Shown: positions 8,858 through 18,091 of the stretch, one piece after another
How positions within the stretch are numbered: the stretch's first letter is position 1
Layout of the letters: the number at the start of each line of letters is the position of its first letter
DNA from: Streptomyces sp. NBC_00299
GTDB lineage: Bacteria; Actinomycetota; Actinomycetes; Streptomycetales; Streptomycetaceae
NCBI RefSeq assembly: GCF_036173045.1
Contig: NZ_CP108040.1
Coordinates: 124,001 to 188,000 of the forward strand
Direction: 5' to 3'
DNA length: 64,000 nt
Notes under the pieces: generated by a model
Database searches by the model: none
Told to the model about the DNA's origin: nothing
Seen by the model: only the letters and a program-made list of their open reading frames with translations
Program-made: the position numbers and the translations under genes

Positions 8858-9031
8858 GTGGGATCGGGAGCCAGTACCATCGTCTTGGCACTGTTCTTCT
8901 TCTACGCGCTCCTCGTGGCACCGTTCTGCGTCCTTGTCGGTTCGAGAACGTCGTGGCGCATGGGCTGGTTGATGTCAGCACCCTTGATCTTCCTGCCACT
9001 CGTCTTGTTGATCGGTTTCTTGATCCCCTGA
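8858..9031 (+). CDS. 57-residue two-helix membrane protein
   Basis: GTG 8858 follows an excellent ribosome site, ggggaggag, with five bases of spacing. The product has two hydrophobic helices (residues ~7-28 and ~36-56) joined by a short GSRTSWRMGW turn, and ends in FLIP. No enzymatic motif is present. The strong ribosome site and clean topology make it a likely real gene despite its size. Confidence 0.6.
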   Translation: MGSGASTIVLALFFFYALLVAPFCVLVGSRTSWRMGWLMSAPLIFLPLVLLIGFLIP

Positions 9032-9194
9032 GTCGCCGAAGCTTCGGTCGGTACGGAGAGTGCGCTGTGCGGGCGCGCGAGGTGGGGGCCGAGTGGCCGT
9101 CCGGTGGCCGCAGCGCCTGGGTGGACGTGGTTCCCGATGACGCGGTGGAGGTGACTGTGCACGACTCGCCGTCGACGCAGATTGCGGGTGTGTA

Positions 9195-9400
9195 TACCGA
9201 TTGATCTGACCTCTGAACCAACGCGCTGGTGTCGCCGACGTCTGCGGCGTGCTGAAAGAAGGCTTCGGCACGCCGCAGATCCCCGGCGTTTGCCAGCATT
9301 GGTGGTCGCCGACCGTCCGGCGCAGTTGCGCCAGTTCGAGGAGGGCGGCGTATTTCCTGCATTGGCCGCCTGCTGGTAAAGAGCCTCAGCCCGGGCGTGA
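9195..9400 (-). pseudogene. TPR/SEL1-type repeat protein remnant with frameshifts
   Basis: Three pieces in different minus-strand frames fall in the right order: AEALYQQAANAGNT, then YAALLELAQLRRTVGDH, then AGDLRRAEAFFQHAADVGDT. Together they match the repeating helical pattern of Streptomyces tetratricopeptide proteins. At least two frameshifts separate them and both ends are missing. Confidence 0.6.
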
Positions 9401-9409
9401 GGCTCGCTC

Positions 9410-10237
9410 TCATCCGGTGAGGGCGACCGGGGCGTCCCAGGCGTTGCGGTCGACGGTGATGGTGTGGCCGCCGCGGGTCTCCTTGCTGTTGACCATGTAC
9501 TGGTGGGCGCGGCTGTGGTTGGTGTACAGGTTGGGGTCCCAGGGCCAGTCGGCGGTGGTGGTGTTCTTGTTGTTCCACAGCGCGTACCAGAGGTTGCCCG
9601 GGAGGTCGGTCCGGTCCTTCGCGGTGGCGATGGCTTTGGCGCTTGAGCTGCTGAAGCCGTAGAGGCCGGCGCGGTATGTCTTGGCCCGCAGGGTCTTGGT
9701 GAAGGAGCGCACGTACGTCAGGGTGGCGTCGTTGCACTCCTTGTTCGTGATGTCGTACGACTCCATGTTGAGGTAGATAGGGCTGCCGGGCTTCATGCCG
9801 AGTGCGGTCGCCTTGGCGACGGCGTCCTTGGCGTTGCTCGCCCCGAGGGAAGCGGCCGTGGACGCGGTGAATCTTTCCGGGTTCCTGCTGGTCTGGCAGG
9901 GCGGCTGGGCTCCGACGTAGAGCGGGATCAGCTTCCAGCCGGCGGCGCTGACCGACTTCACCCAGGACGCGGTGAGGTTGGGCTGGGCGCAGCCGCGGTT
10001 CTTCCCTCCGATGTAGACCGCGACGGCGCCGTAGAAGCCGGTCTTCCAGGCCTTCATCGCGGCAAGGGAAGGGGCTGTGCAGGTGTCGAACGCCCGGCCT
10101 GTGTACGTCTTCTGCGCAGGCCAGCTCGGGGCGGCCATGGAGGTCTGCGCCGCGATCCCGGCGCCGGCGACTACGACGACACCCGTCGTGGCCCACGCTA
10201 TGTATCGGCCCCTCTTGGACAGCCGGTGTCTGGACAT
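9410..10237 (-). CDS. DUF1906 (glycoside-hydrolase-like) secreted protein
   Basis: The start is ATG 10237 (MSRHRLSKRGRYIAW), giving 275 residues with a basic N-terminus and hydrophobic signal/anchor to residue ~35. The mature part matches the DUF1906 / Rv2525c-like TIM-barrel family: GRAFDTCTAPSLAAMKAWK, YIGGKN, IPLYVGAQ, IYLNMESYD and HQYMVN are the expected strands, with the acidic YLNMESYD in the place of a catalytic carboxylate. Such proteins are exported and thought to act on cell-wall glycans or be inactive relatives. A frame back to 10393 exists but lacks a signal at its head. Confidence 0.8.
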   Translation of the reverse strand: MSRHRLSKRGRYIAWATTGVVVVAGAGIAAQTSMAAPSWPAQKTYTGRAFDTCTAPSLAAMKAWKTGFYGAVAVYIGGKNRGCAQPNLTASWVKSVSAAGWKLIPLYVGAQPPCQTSRNPERFTASTAASLGASNAKDAVAKATALGMKPGSPIYLNMESYDITNKECNDATLTYVRSFTKTLRAKTYRAGLYGFSSSSAKAIATAKDRTDLPGNLWYALWNNKNTTTADWPWDPNLYTNHSRAHQYMVNSKETRGGHTITVDRNAWDAPVALTG

Positions 10238-10512
10238 AACCCCACCCCATTCGGATCGCGGCCGAGGCCACACTGATGCACCCGGCGAAGGCCTGCGACG
10301 GCGATGGCCCACCACGGGTGGCTGCAGCCCTCGGCGCCTTCCGCAGCGGCGCAGTTGAGCTCCGGTAGTCGGAGCGCACCGCACCCTATCCAAGATCTAC
10401 AAGTCAGACAGCTCGATCTGCTGCAAGATGCTGATCACGTGAGGCGCAAGGCGCTTGCTTGACCGGAAAGGCCGTGCCACAGCCCAGGCCACGGTCCGCC
10501 ACCGCGCGGTGG

Positions 10513-10752
10513 TCAGCCGCGCGGCTCTTCGGCTTCGAGGGCGTCGAGGACCGCTTTTGTGGACTCTTCACGGCGGATGAGTTGCCACGTCTGAACCGTG
10601 CAGACAGCAACGGCGCCGATGCCGGCGAGGAGGAGCGCCAGCCGCACGTGCAGCCACCATCCGTCCCGCACCGTCGCGAACCCGATCATGACCACGCCCA
10701 GCAGCAGTTGCCCGCCGGCCGTACGCAGCCACACCTCGATTCCGTCCAACAT
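10513..10752 (-). CDS. Small two-helix membrane protein
   Basis: ATG 10752 follows GAGGCGGGGG. The 79-residue product has two hydrophobic segments (about 11-27 and 35-53) and a charged C-terminal tail (RREESTKAVLDALEAEEPRG) likely in the cytoplasm. I do not recognise it. It is divergent from the RHS gene to its right; 10753-10917 holds nothing else. Confidence 0.5.
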   Translation of the reverse strand: MLDGIEVWLRTAGGQLLLGVVMIGFATVRDGWWLHVRLALLLAGIGAVAVCTVQTWQLIRREESTKAVLDALEAEEPRG

Positions 10753-10917
10753 CCCCCGCCTCCCTGCCCGTCCCACCGCCAAGAATCACGAGACTGGTGA
10801 GGCAGCATACGAGGGCTTCCTCGGCGGACCTCGTCGGGTGCCGATCGGACCAGGCGGCTCAGCGCGCCGGCGGGTGCGGCTGCGGCGTCAGTGACACGCG
10901 TTCAGATATTGCGCTTT

Positions 10918-13900
10918 CACCTTGGTGTGCGGTGGTCGTTGTTGTTGCTGGGTGGGTGTGTGTGTTGGTGGTGGAGTGTGGCGTTCCGTATGTGTGGGGT
11001 TACGTGGTGTGTTCAAGATCACCGGGTTGGGGGGTGGGGTGGCTGTCCGTGTTGGGCGTTTGGTGATCTTGGTGATCTTGTGTCCTTGGCTACTTTGCGA
11101 TTCGTTCACTGTTCTTTTACAGGTGGCAGACAGGGATGGATTCGTGAGACCTGAGGAAGTGTTGCCTTCTCCGGATGAGAGGGGGCGGGTCTGGCATGAG
11201 AAGAGCCGGAGTATCCGGTGGATCTCGGCCAGTCTTGCCGTTTTGATGTCGGTGTCGTTGATGGAGGGTGCGGTTGCGGCCGCTGTTCCGTCGCAGGCTC
11301 CGGTGAAGAAGGGGAAGGCGAAGGGGGTTTCGGCGGCGGCGGACATCGCGTCGGCGAAGGTTGCGGCGCGTTTGTCGGGGCGGCGGGTGGAGGCGCTCAG
11401 TGAGCGCACCGAGACGTCGACGACGTGGGTGAACAAGGACGGCAGTCTGACGACGGAGCTGTCCGCGGGGCCGGTGCGTTTTGAGCGTGACGGCGCGTGG
11501 GTGGATGTCGATGTTGATCTGCAGGAGATGGCCGACGGTGGTGTCGAGCCGGTCGCGCATCCGGAGCGGCTGAGGCTGGCGGGTCGTACGGGTACGCCGG
11601 CGAGGTCGCTGGCGGCGGCGCGTCAGTCGAAGCCGGTGGACCTGGTGACGCTGGGCGAGGGTGATCAGCAGATCCGGCTGCAGTGGAAGGGCGGTCTGCC
11701 CGAGCCGAGGCTGGACGGCACGCGCGCGGAGTATGTCAACGCGGTGCCGGGTGCCGACGTCGTGGTCGAGGCGACCCGCACCGGTTTCGAGCAGTTCGTG
11801 GAGATCAAGAAGCGTCCCGCGGCGGACGGTTACTCCTACACGATGCCGCTGCAGGCCAAGGGCCTGAAGGTGAAGCAGCTGGCGGACGGCGGTGTGCTGT
11901 TCACGGACCGCAAGAACCGCAAACAGGCTGTCATGCCCGCGCCAGTGATGTGGGATGCGACCGTCGATGAGCGGTCGGGGGAGCACACGCGCCGGGTGCC
12001 GGTGGCGATGAAGGTCGTCAAGAAGGGTTCCGGGGTCGATCTGGTGGTCACGCCGGACGCGAAGTTCCTCGCGGACCCGAAGACCAAGTTCCCCGTCACG
12101 GTGGACCCTTCGACGTCGGCGCTGAGCAACGTCTTCGACACCTACGTGCAGCAGGGCGAGACGGTCGACCTGTCCACCGACACCGAGCTGGACTGGGGCA
12201 ACCCGGGCACCACCAACGGTGACGGCACGCCGCGCACGGCGCAGTCGTTTATCTCGTGGAATTCCACGCCGCTGCAGGACGCGCTGGTCTCCAGCGCGAA
12301 GCTGAGCCTGTGGAACTTCCACTCGGGCAACTCCGACTGCAAGGTGTATCCGTGGGAGGTGTGGGCCTCCGGCGCAGCGTCCACCTCCAGCCGTTGGACC
12401 AACCGTCCGACGATGACGGCGAAGAAGGCGAGCTCCACCGAGACCCGCGGCAACGCCGCCTGCTCCACCCAGCCGGACGGCTGGATCAACGCCGACGTCA
12501 CCACGCTGGTGCAGGAGTGGGCGTCGGCGAAGGCCACGCGCGGCCACATGGGTCTGCGAGCCGCGAGCGAGTCGGTGGCGGCGCAGTGGAAGCGGGTCAA
12601 CTCCGCGAACGCGGCGTCCAATCCGCCGAAGCTGGTGGTGAACTACAACTTCCGGCCCAAGACGGGAACCAAGCAGGAGGCCGGCCCGCCGTTCTTCTCC
12701 TACAGCGGCTCCTACTTGGTGAACACGGCCACGCCGACGCTGCGCGACACGTTCGTCGACGCTGACGGTGACAAGGTCAACGGCACCTTCCAGATCTTCG
12801 ACAACGCCACCAATACGCAGGTCGGCGATGTCATCGTGTCCAAGTACGTGCCCTCCGGGTCGGCGGCTTCGGTGACCGTGCCGTCCGGGGTGCTGGCCCA
12901 TGGCAAGACCTACAAGTTCCGCACCAGCCCCTACGACGGGACGCACTACAACAACGGCTGGTCGGCGTGGAAGACGTTCACGGTCGACACCGCCGCCCCG
13001 TCCGCCCCGTCGGCGATCACGTCGACGGACTACCCGAGCGGGCAGTGGGTCAAGGGCGCCGGGCAGGCAGGCACGTTCACCGTCACGCCGCCGACGGCCG
13101 ATCACAACTGGCTGGAGTGGTCGCTGGACGGCGTGACCTGGACCAAGGTCGCCACCGGCGGCGCTTCGACGGCCAAGAACATCAGCGTCACCCCGCCGAA
13201 GAACGGCACCCACACGCTGCAGGTCCGCTCGGTGGACAAGGCCGACAACAAGTCCGAGGCAAGGGAGTACACCTTCCATGCCGGCCCGGGCGGGTTCCTC
13301 CAGCCGTCCGAGGGCGAGCGCACCGCGCGCCGGCTGCCGCTGGTGGCCGAGGCCGAGGCGGGCAAGTACGACAAGGTGTCGTTCTCCTGGCGCCGTTCGG
13401 AGGCCGACGCCTGGGTGGCCATCCCAGCCGGTGACGTCACCTCGGGCGGGACCGCTCTGACCGCCTGGCCGGTGCCGCTGGCCGGGGGCAAGAACGCGCC
13501 ACTGGTATGGAACACCACCAGCACCGTCTCCCCCGACGGAACCATCCAGATCAAGGCCGACTTCACCGGCCCGAACTCGGCGTCCTCGAGCACGGCTGCG
13601 CTGACCGTAGTCGTGGACCGCAACGCCGACGGCGCCGCAGCCACCGAGACCGGTCCTGGTTCGCTGAACCTGCTCACCGGTGACTACACCCTGTCGGAGA
13701 CTGACGCGTCGTTCTTCGACATGTCGGTGACCCGCACGGCGTCCTCCCGCACTCCCGACCAGGGCGCCAAGCAGGAGGGCCAATCGGCCATCTTCGGCAA
13801 GGAGTGGGTGGCCGGCACCGCAGCGGAGATGACCGAGTCCGACTACACCCACGTGCGGAAGGTCTCCAGCACCGCGGTGGCGGTGGTGACCGCAGAGGGT

Positions 13901-16900
13901 GACGCTCTCCACTTCACCGCCAACGCCGCCAAGACCGGCTGGATACCCGAGCCCGGTGCCGAGGACCTGGTCCTGAAGGGCAGCGTGAGCTCGACCTTCA
14001 CTCTGTCCGACACCGAGGGCACGGTGACCACGTTCACCAAGCCCGCCGCAGAGGCCACGACCTGGCAGGTGTCCAGCACCCTGCTGGACGGGCTGTCGAA
14101 CTCCACCACCAAGGTGATCTCCGAGACGGTCACGGTGGACGGCACCACGCTGGCCCGCCCCAAGCGGATCATCGCGCCCACGTCGGCCGCCACCGCGGCG
14201 ACCTGCGAGAGCACCCCATCGGCCAAGGGCTGCCGAGTGCTGGAGTTCGTCTACGCGACGTCCACCACGGCCACCGGCACCGAAAGTGATGCCCAGTTCG
14301 GCGACTTCACCGGCCAGGTCAAGCAGCTCAGACTGTGGGCCACCCAGCCGGGCGCGACCCAGGCCACCGCGACTGCCGTTACCTCCTACCGCTACGACTC
14401 GCTGGGCCGGCTCCGCCAGTCCTGGGACCCGCGGATCGGGCAGCAGGCAGAGACCCAGTACGCCTACCACGAGGGCCGCATCACCTGGATGGAGCCACCC
14501 GGCGAACTGCCCTACACCTTCACCTACGGCAACGCCGGCAGCGGCACCGCCCCCGGTGACGGCATGCTCCTGAAGGTCTCCCGCCCCGCGCTCAAGCAGG
14601 GCACCGCCGGCACGGTGGAGGGTGAGGCGGTCACCAGCATCGTCTACGGCGTTGCGCTGACCGGGACCAAGGCCCCCCACCAGATGGGCACTACGGACGC
14701 GGCCGCCTGGGGCCAGCTCGACACGGCCAGCGACGCCACCGCCGTTTTCCCGGCCGACCTGCTTCCTGCCTCCCACGACGGAGCAAACCTGACGTCCGGC
14801 AGCTACAGCCGGGCGACCGTCCACTACCTCAACGCCTCCGGCCGCCAGGTCAACACCGCAGCGCCGGGCAAGTCCATCACCACCACCGAGTACGACCGGT
14901 TCGGCAATCCGGTCCGTGAACTGACCGCCGGCAACCGCGAACTCGCGCTCGGCGCCACGGACGCGCACAAGGACACCCTGACCGACCTGGGCATCATCTC
15001 CCGGCCGGCTTCCGAGCGGGCCCACCTGCTGTCGACCACCTCGCTCTACGACGACAACGGAACCCGTGAACTCGAGGAGTTCGGGCCGCTGCACCGCGTC
15101 GATCTCGGCGAGGCCCTCAAGGACGGCACCACCGAGCTGGTCGAGGCCGGCACCTCCGTGCCCGCCCGCACCTGGACGGTCAAGGAGTACGACAGCGGCC
15201 GTCCCACCGACGGCACCGCCACCGTCAAGGACCAGGTGACCCTGGAGATCACCGGCGCCCGGGTTCGCGACTACTACTCGGTCATGGGTGAAAAGCGGGT
15301 CACCGAAACCCAGTACGACTGGGTCAAGGGCATGCCCACCCTCACCATCCAGGACGCCGGCGGCCTGAACCTGACCACCTCGACCGGCTACGACACCCAG
15401 GGCCGGGTCACCTCGCAGTCGCTGCCCGGCTCCACGGGCAACGACGCTGCGACCCGTATCACCGAGTACTGGACAGCCGACGGCACCGGATCGTGCAAGG
15501 GCCGCCCCGAGTGGGCCGACCAGATCTGCTGGACCGGACCGGCCGGCGCCATCACCGGCGGCGGCACCCACCCGGCCAACCTGCCCGACACCACCACCGA
15601 ATACGACTACTACGGGCAGCCCACCACGGTCACCGACACCGCCAACGGCCAGACCCGCACCGCCACCACCACCTACGACGACGCCGGACGCCCGGAGACC
15701 ACCAGAGTCACCGGCACCCTCGGCCAGCCCGTCCCGGAGACGACGACCGAATACGACCCGGTCACCGGCAAGGTCACCAAGGTCACCTCCCCCAGCGGCG
15801 GGACCATCACCAAGACCTACGACAAGCTCGGCCGGAACATCTCCTACACCGACGCCGACGCAGGAAAGACCACCACCGAGTACGACAAGCTCGACCGTCC
15901 GGTCAAAACCAGCGACACCGTCCCCTCGACGGTGACCTACACCTACGACCACACGGCCGAACCCCGCGGACTGGTGACCAAGACCAGCGACTCCGTCGCC
16001 GGTGACTTCGCTGCCACCTACGACGCCGACGGATCCCTCACCACCGAAAAACTCCCCGGCGGCTACACCCTGAACGTCACCGAGGACCCCACCGGCGCCA
16101 CCACCACACGCGCCTACACCCGCGACAGCGACAACATCAGCGTCTACACCGACACTGTCACCGAGAACACCCACGGTCAGGCCACCAGCCACCAGGGCTG
16201 GTCCGCGCAGAAGTACACCTACGACAAGGCCGGACGCCTCACCGGCGTCGACGACACCGTCGGTGAAGTCTGCACACGCCGCGCCTACACCTTCGACAAG
16301 CGCTCCAACCGCTCCGCCCTGGCCACAACCACCGCGGCATCCGCCAGCGCCTGCACCTCCACCGGCGCCACGACCACCAGCTACACCTACGACAGCGCCG
16401 ACCGTCTCGTGAACTCCGGCTACACCTACGACGCGTTCGGCCGCACCACCGCCCTGCCCGGCAGCACCATCAGCTACTACACCAACGACCTCGCCTACCA
16501 GCAGACCTCGAGCGGCAAGCGCCAGACCTGGCAGCTCGACGCCGCCCTGCGCTTCCGCTCCTGGAAGGTCGAAACCGGCAGCGGCACCACCTGGACACAG
16601 ACCGCGTCCAAGACCAACCACTACGACGGCGACGGCGACAACCCCCGCTGGATCACCGAGGACACCACCACCGGAGCCGTGACCCGCAACATCGAGTCCA
16701 CCTCCGGCGACCTCGCCGCCACCACCAGCAAGACCGGAGACACGGTCCTGCAGCTCACCACCGTCCACGGCGATGTCGCCCTCCAGCTCCCGCTGGACAC
16801 CACCAAGGCACCCACCGCCCTGGACAACGACGAATACGGCAACAACCGACCCGGACAGGAAGCCACCCGCTACAACTGGCTCGGAGCCAAGCAGCGCTCC

Positions 16901-17059
16901 ACCGAGACCCTCACCGGCCTCACCCTCATGGGCGCCCGCCTCTACAACCCCACCACCGGACGCTTCCTCTCCCTTGACCCCGTCTACGGCGGAGGCGCCA
17001 ACCCCTACGGCTACCCCGCAGACCCCATCAACCAGTACGACCTCGACGGCAAAAGGTGG
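10918..17059 (+). repeat. Left arm of 6,142-bp inverted repeat
   Basis: Every position x from 10918 to 17059 corresponds to 35493-x on the other strand, with no indel. The encoded proteins are identical throughout; the only difference I found is a silent c/a change at 17043 versus 18450. The arm includes the whole leader and the first 1,972 codons of the RHS gene. Confidence 0.95.
11015..11079 (+). promoter_or_regulatory. Inverted and tandem 9-mers in the RHS leader
   Basis: AAGATCACC at 11015-11023 is the reverse complement of GGTGATCTT, which occurs twice in tandem at 11062-11079. The set lies 65-130 bases before the RHS start in a very G/T-rich leader and looks like an operator. No convincing -10/-35 pair was identified. 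Confidence 0.45.
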
Positions 17060-17365
17060 CGCTGGGTCAAGCGAGGCTGGGGCTACGTCAAAAAGGGCTA
17101 CAACAAGTTCCGCTACGTTGCGAAGAACTCGCGGATCAAGTGCAGGTGGCCGTACGCAAACGGGGGAGGAGGCTGCTCCTTCTTCTGGAAGAAGAAGCAG
17201 ACGTTCCGCGTTGACATCCACCCTGTGAAGGACAAGCACGGCAAGCGCAAGTGGTACTCCTGGTTCCCTCATTACCACAGGGCACCGGGAATGAAGCGCC
17301 ACCGTCCGTGGGACCCTGCCTACAACAACAAGGGCAAGAAGCTGCCCTGGTGGAAGCGGTTCTGA
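11144..17365 (+). CDS. RHS-repeat polymorphic toxin with C-terminal tip 1
   Basis: The start is GTG 11144 behind CAGGGATGG, giving 2,073 residues. Residues ~25-47 form a signal or anchor segment. Residues ~325-500 resemble the DNRLRE-type beta domain common in Streptomyces RHS proteins. YD-repeats (TYDxxGR type) fill ~1080-1900 and build the shell that encloses the toxin. The core ends with GRFLSLDPVYGG and DPINQYDLDGK at ~1945-1970. Residues 1973-2073 are the variable tip: very basic, Trp/His-rich, with HYHRAPGMKRHRPWD, and of unknown activity. A probable immunity gene follows. Confidence 0.9.
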   Translation: MRPEEVLPSPDERGRVWHEKSRSIRWISASLAVLMSVSLMEGAVAAAVPSQAPVKKGKAKGVSAAADIASAKVAARLSGRRVEALSERTETSTTWVNKDGSLTTELSAGPVRFERDGAWVDVDVDLQEMADGGVEPVAHPERLRLAGRTGTPARSLAAARQSKPVDLVTLGEGDQQIRLQWKGGLPEPRLDGTRAEYVNAVPGADVVVEATRTGFEQFVEIKKRPAADGYSYTMPLQAKGLKVKQLADGGVLFTDRKNRKQAVMPAPVMWDATVDERSGEHTRRVPVAMKVVKKGSGVDLVVTPDAKFLADPKTKFPVTVDPSTSALSNVFDTYVQQGETVDLSTDTELDWGNPGTTNGDGTPRTAQSFISWNSTPLQDALVSSAKLSLWNFHSGNSDCKVYPWEVWASGAASTSSRWTNRPTMTAKKASSTETRGNAACSTQPDGWINADVTTLVQEWASAKATRGHMGLRAASESVAAQWKRVNSANAASNPPKLVVNYNFRPKTGTKQEAGPPFFSYSGSYLVNTATPTLRDTFVDADGDKVNGTFQIFDNATNTQVGDVIVSKYVPSGSAASVTVPSGVLAHGKTYKFRTSPYDGTHYNNGWSAWKTFTVDTAAPSAPSAITSTDYPSGQWVKGAGQAGTFTVTPPTADHNWLEWSLDGVTWTKVATGGASTAKNISVTPPKNGTHTLQVRSVDKADNKSEAREYTFHAGPGGFLQPSEGERTARRLPLVAEAEAGKYDKVSFSWRRSEADAWVAIPAGDVTSGGTALTAWPVPLAGGKNAPLVWNTTSTVSPDGTIQIKADFTGPNSASSSTAALTVVVDRNADGAAATETGPGSLNLLTGDYTLSETDASFFDMSVTRTASSRTPDQGAKQEGQSAIFGKEWVAGTAAEMTESDYTHVRKVSSTAVAVVTAEGDALHFTANAAKTGWIPEPGAEDLVLKGSVSSTFTLSDTEGTVTTFTKPAAEATTWQVSSTLLDGLSNSTTKVISETVTVDGTTLARPKRIIAPTSAATAATCESTPSAKGCRVLEFVYATSTTATGTESDAQFGDFTGQVKQLRLWATQPGATQATATAVTSYRYDSLGRLRQSWDPRIGQQAETQYAYHEGRITWMEPPGELPYTFTYGNAGSGTAPGDGMLLKVSRPALKQGTAGTVEGEAVTSIVYGVALTGTKAPHQMGTTDAAAWGQLDTASDATAVFPADLLPASHDGANLTSGSYSRATVHYLNASGRQVNTAAPGKSITTTEYDRFGNPVRELTAGNRELALGATDAHKDTLTDLGIISRPASERAHLLSTTSLYDDNGTRELEEFGPLHRVDLGEALKDGTTELVEAGTSVPARTWTVKEYDSGRPTDGTATVKDQVTLEITGARVRDYYSVMGEKRVTETQYDWVKGMPTLTIQDAGGLNLTTSTGYDTQGRVTSQSLPGSTGNDAATRITEYWTADGTGSCKGRPEWADQICWTGPAGAITGGGTHPANLPDTTTEYDYYGQPTTVTDTANGQTRTATTTYDDAGRPETTRVTGTLGQPVPETTTEYDPVTGKVTKVTSPSGGTITKTYDKLGRNISYTDADAGKTTTEYDKLDRPVKTSDTVPSTVTYTYDHTAEPRGLVTKTSDSVAGDFAATYDADGSLTTEKLPGGYTLNVTEDPTGATTTRAYTRDSDNISVYTDTVTENTHGQATSHQGWSAQKYTYDKAGRLTGVDDTVGEVCTRRAYTFDKRSNRSALATTTAASASACTSTGATTTSYTYDSADRLVNSGYTYDAFGRTTALPGSTISYYTNDLAYQQTSSGKRQTWQLDAALRFRSWKVETGSGTTWTQTASKTNHYDGDGDNPRWITEDTTTGAVTRNIESTSGDLAATTSKTGDTVLQLTTVHGDVALQLPLDTTKAPTALDNDEYGNNRPGQEATRYNWLGAKQRSTETLTGLTLMGARLYNPTTGRFLSLDPVYGGGANPYGYPADPINQYDLDGKRWRWVKRGWGYVKKGYNKFRYVAKNSRIKCRWPYANGGGGCSFFWKKKQTFRVDIHPVKDKHGKRKWYSWFPHYHRAPGMKRHRPWDPAYNNKGKKLPWWKRF

Positions 17366-17431
17366 CCGTAACGGCGGAGTTCGGCCACGAGTAGTCGGTC
17401 GTCTTCCCCGACCCCCAACATCCATACGATT

Positions 17432-17461
17432 CGGTGCCCTGGCGGAAGCGCCAGGGCACCG
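17432..17461 (+). terminator. Hairpin between toxin tip 1 and its immunity gene
   Basis: A perfect 13-bp stem (cggtgccctggcg and complement) closes a four-base gaag loop, 67 bases after the toxin stop and 20 bases before the immunity start. It may attenuate or process the transcript so that toxin and immunity are made at different levels. Confidence 0.65.
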
Positions 17462-17480
17462 GCATACGTGAAGGAAACTC

Positions 17481-17906
17481 ATGCAGTTCAATCCTCCGCT
17501 CACCTACATCGATGATGACGGAGCGGAATATCAATACGACTCGGTCGAATTCCTGGCGCAGGATGTCGAGTTCGTGAACGACTTCCATCAGGAATACAAG
17601 TGCCACGATGCGGTGGGGCAGCGATTTCGACTCGTCGTTTCGGCTATGAGGCTGCTCTTGCTCCAGGCTGTCCCGGACAACTTCCGTGTGGAAGGTCTGG
17701 AAATCAGGGAAGCGCGTGTCGGTGGTTCCAACGCTTGCGTTGAAGTCTTCGCCAACTCCCCGCTGCGCTGCCTTGTGCGCCAGGCTGGCCCCGTGTGGGA
17801 GTACGCGGACCCGGCCGCTGTCGAAGGAGCGCCTGGCAGAGTCTCTGGGGAGATGTCGCCCGAGAAGTTCGACTCTTTGTGGGTAAAGTCTGCGGAGAAA
17901 ATCTGA
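17481..17906 (+). CDS. Putative immunity protein for RHS tip 1
   Basis: This 141-residue protein starts at ATG 17481 behind AAGGAA. It is acidic overall, soluble and has no signal peptide, as expected of a cytoplasmic inhibitor of the strongly basic tip. Position directly behind a polymorphic-toxin tip is the main evidence; I do not recognise the fold. It lies inside the unique centre of the inverted repeat, so it would stay with tip 1 if the centre were inverted. It is transcribed toward a shared bidirectional terminator. Confidence 0.6.
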   Translation: MQFNPPLTYIDDDGAEYQYDSVEFLAQDVEFVNDFHQEYKCHDAVGQRFRLVVSAMRLLLLQAVPDNFRVEGLEIREARVGGSNACVEVFANSPLRCLVRQAGPVWEYADPAAVEGAPGRVSGEMSPEKFDSLWVKSAEKI

Positions 17907-17950
17907 GCGGCTCACAGCCGCCATGTCATCTTCGTAGCGGTAGACGCTGA

Positions 17951-17994
17951 TAAGCCAGTGGCCCCATCACCATGGTGATGGGGCCACTGGCTTA
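17951..17994. terminator. 44-bp perfect palindrome, bidirectional terminator
   Basis: The sequence is its own reverse complement over 44 bases (half-site taagccagtggccccatcac). It lies between the convergent immunity gene and the second RHS gene and should stop transcription from both sides. Confidence 0.85.
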
Positions 17995-18091
17995 CTTGCA
18001 TGCATGCAGCTTCTGGCAGTTAGCCGGTGTATGGATTCGTGAGATGCAGCGGGAACTGCCAGATGTGCTTTTGACTACTGGAACGAGCTAC

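Noticed and set aside
9067..9204. Possible 45-residue protein ending VEVTVHDSPSTQIAGVYTD.
   Set aside because: No ribosome site, and it overlaps the edge of the TPR remnant; may be chance.
8664..10379. 571-codon minus-strand frame.
   Set aside because: Shadow of the DUF1906 gene in another frame, ending in decayed TPR sequence; no start signals.
11117..17503. Minus-strand open frame of 2,128 codons opposite the left RHS gene (and its mirror at 18725-24376, plus strand).
   Set aside because: It is the antisense shadow of a GC-rich gene: composition is Gly/Val/Arg-rich low-complexity, there is no ribosome site, and the RHS frame is clearly the coding one.
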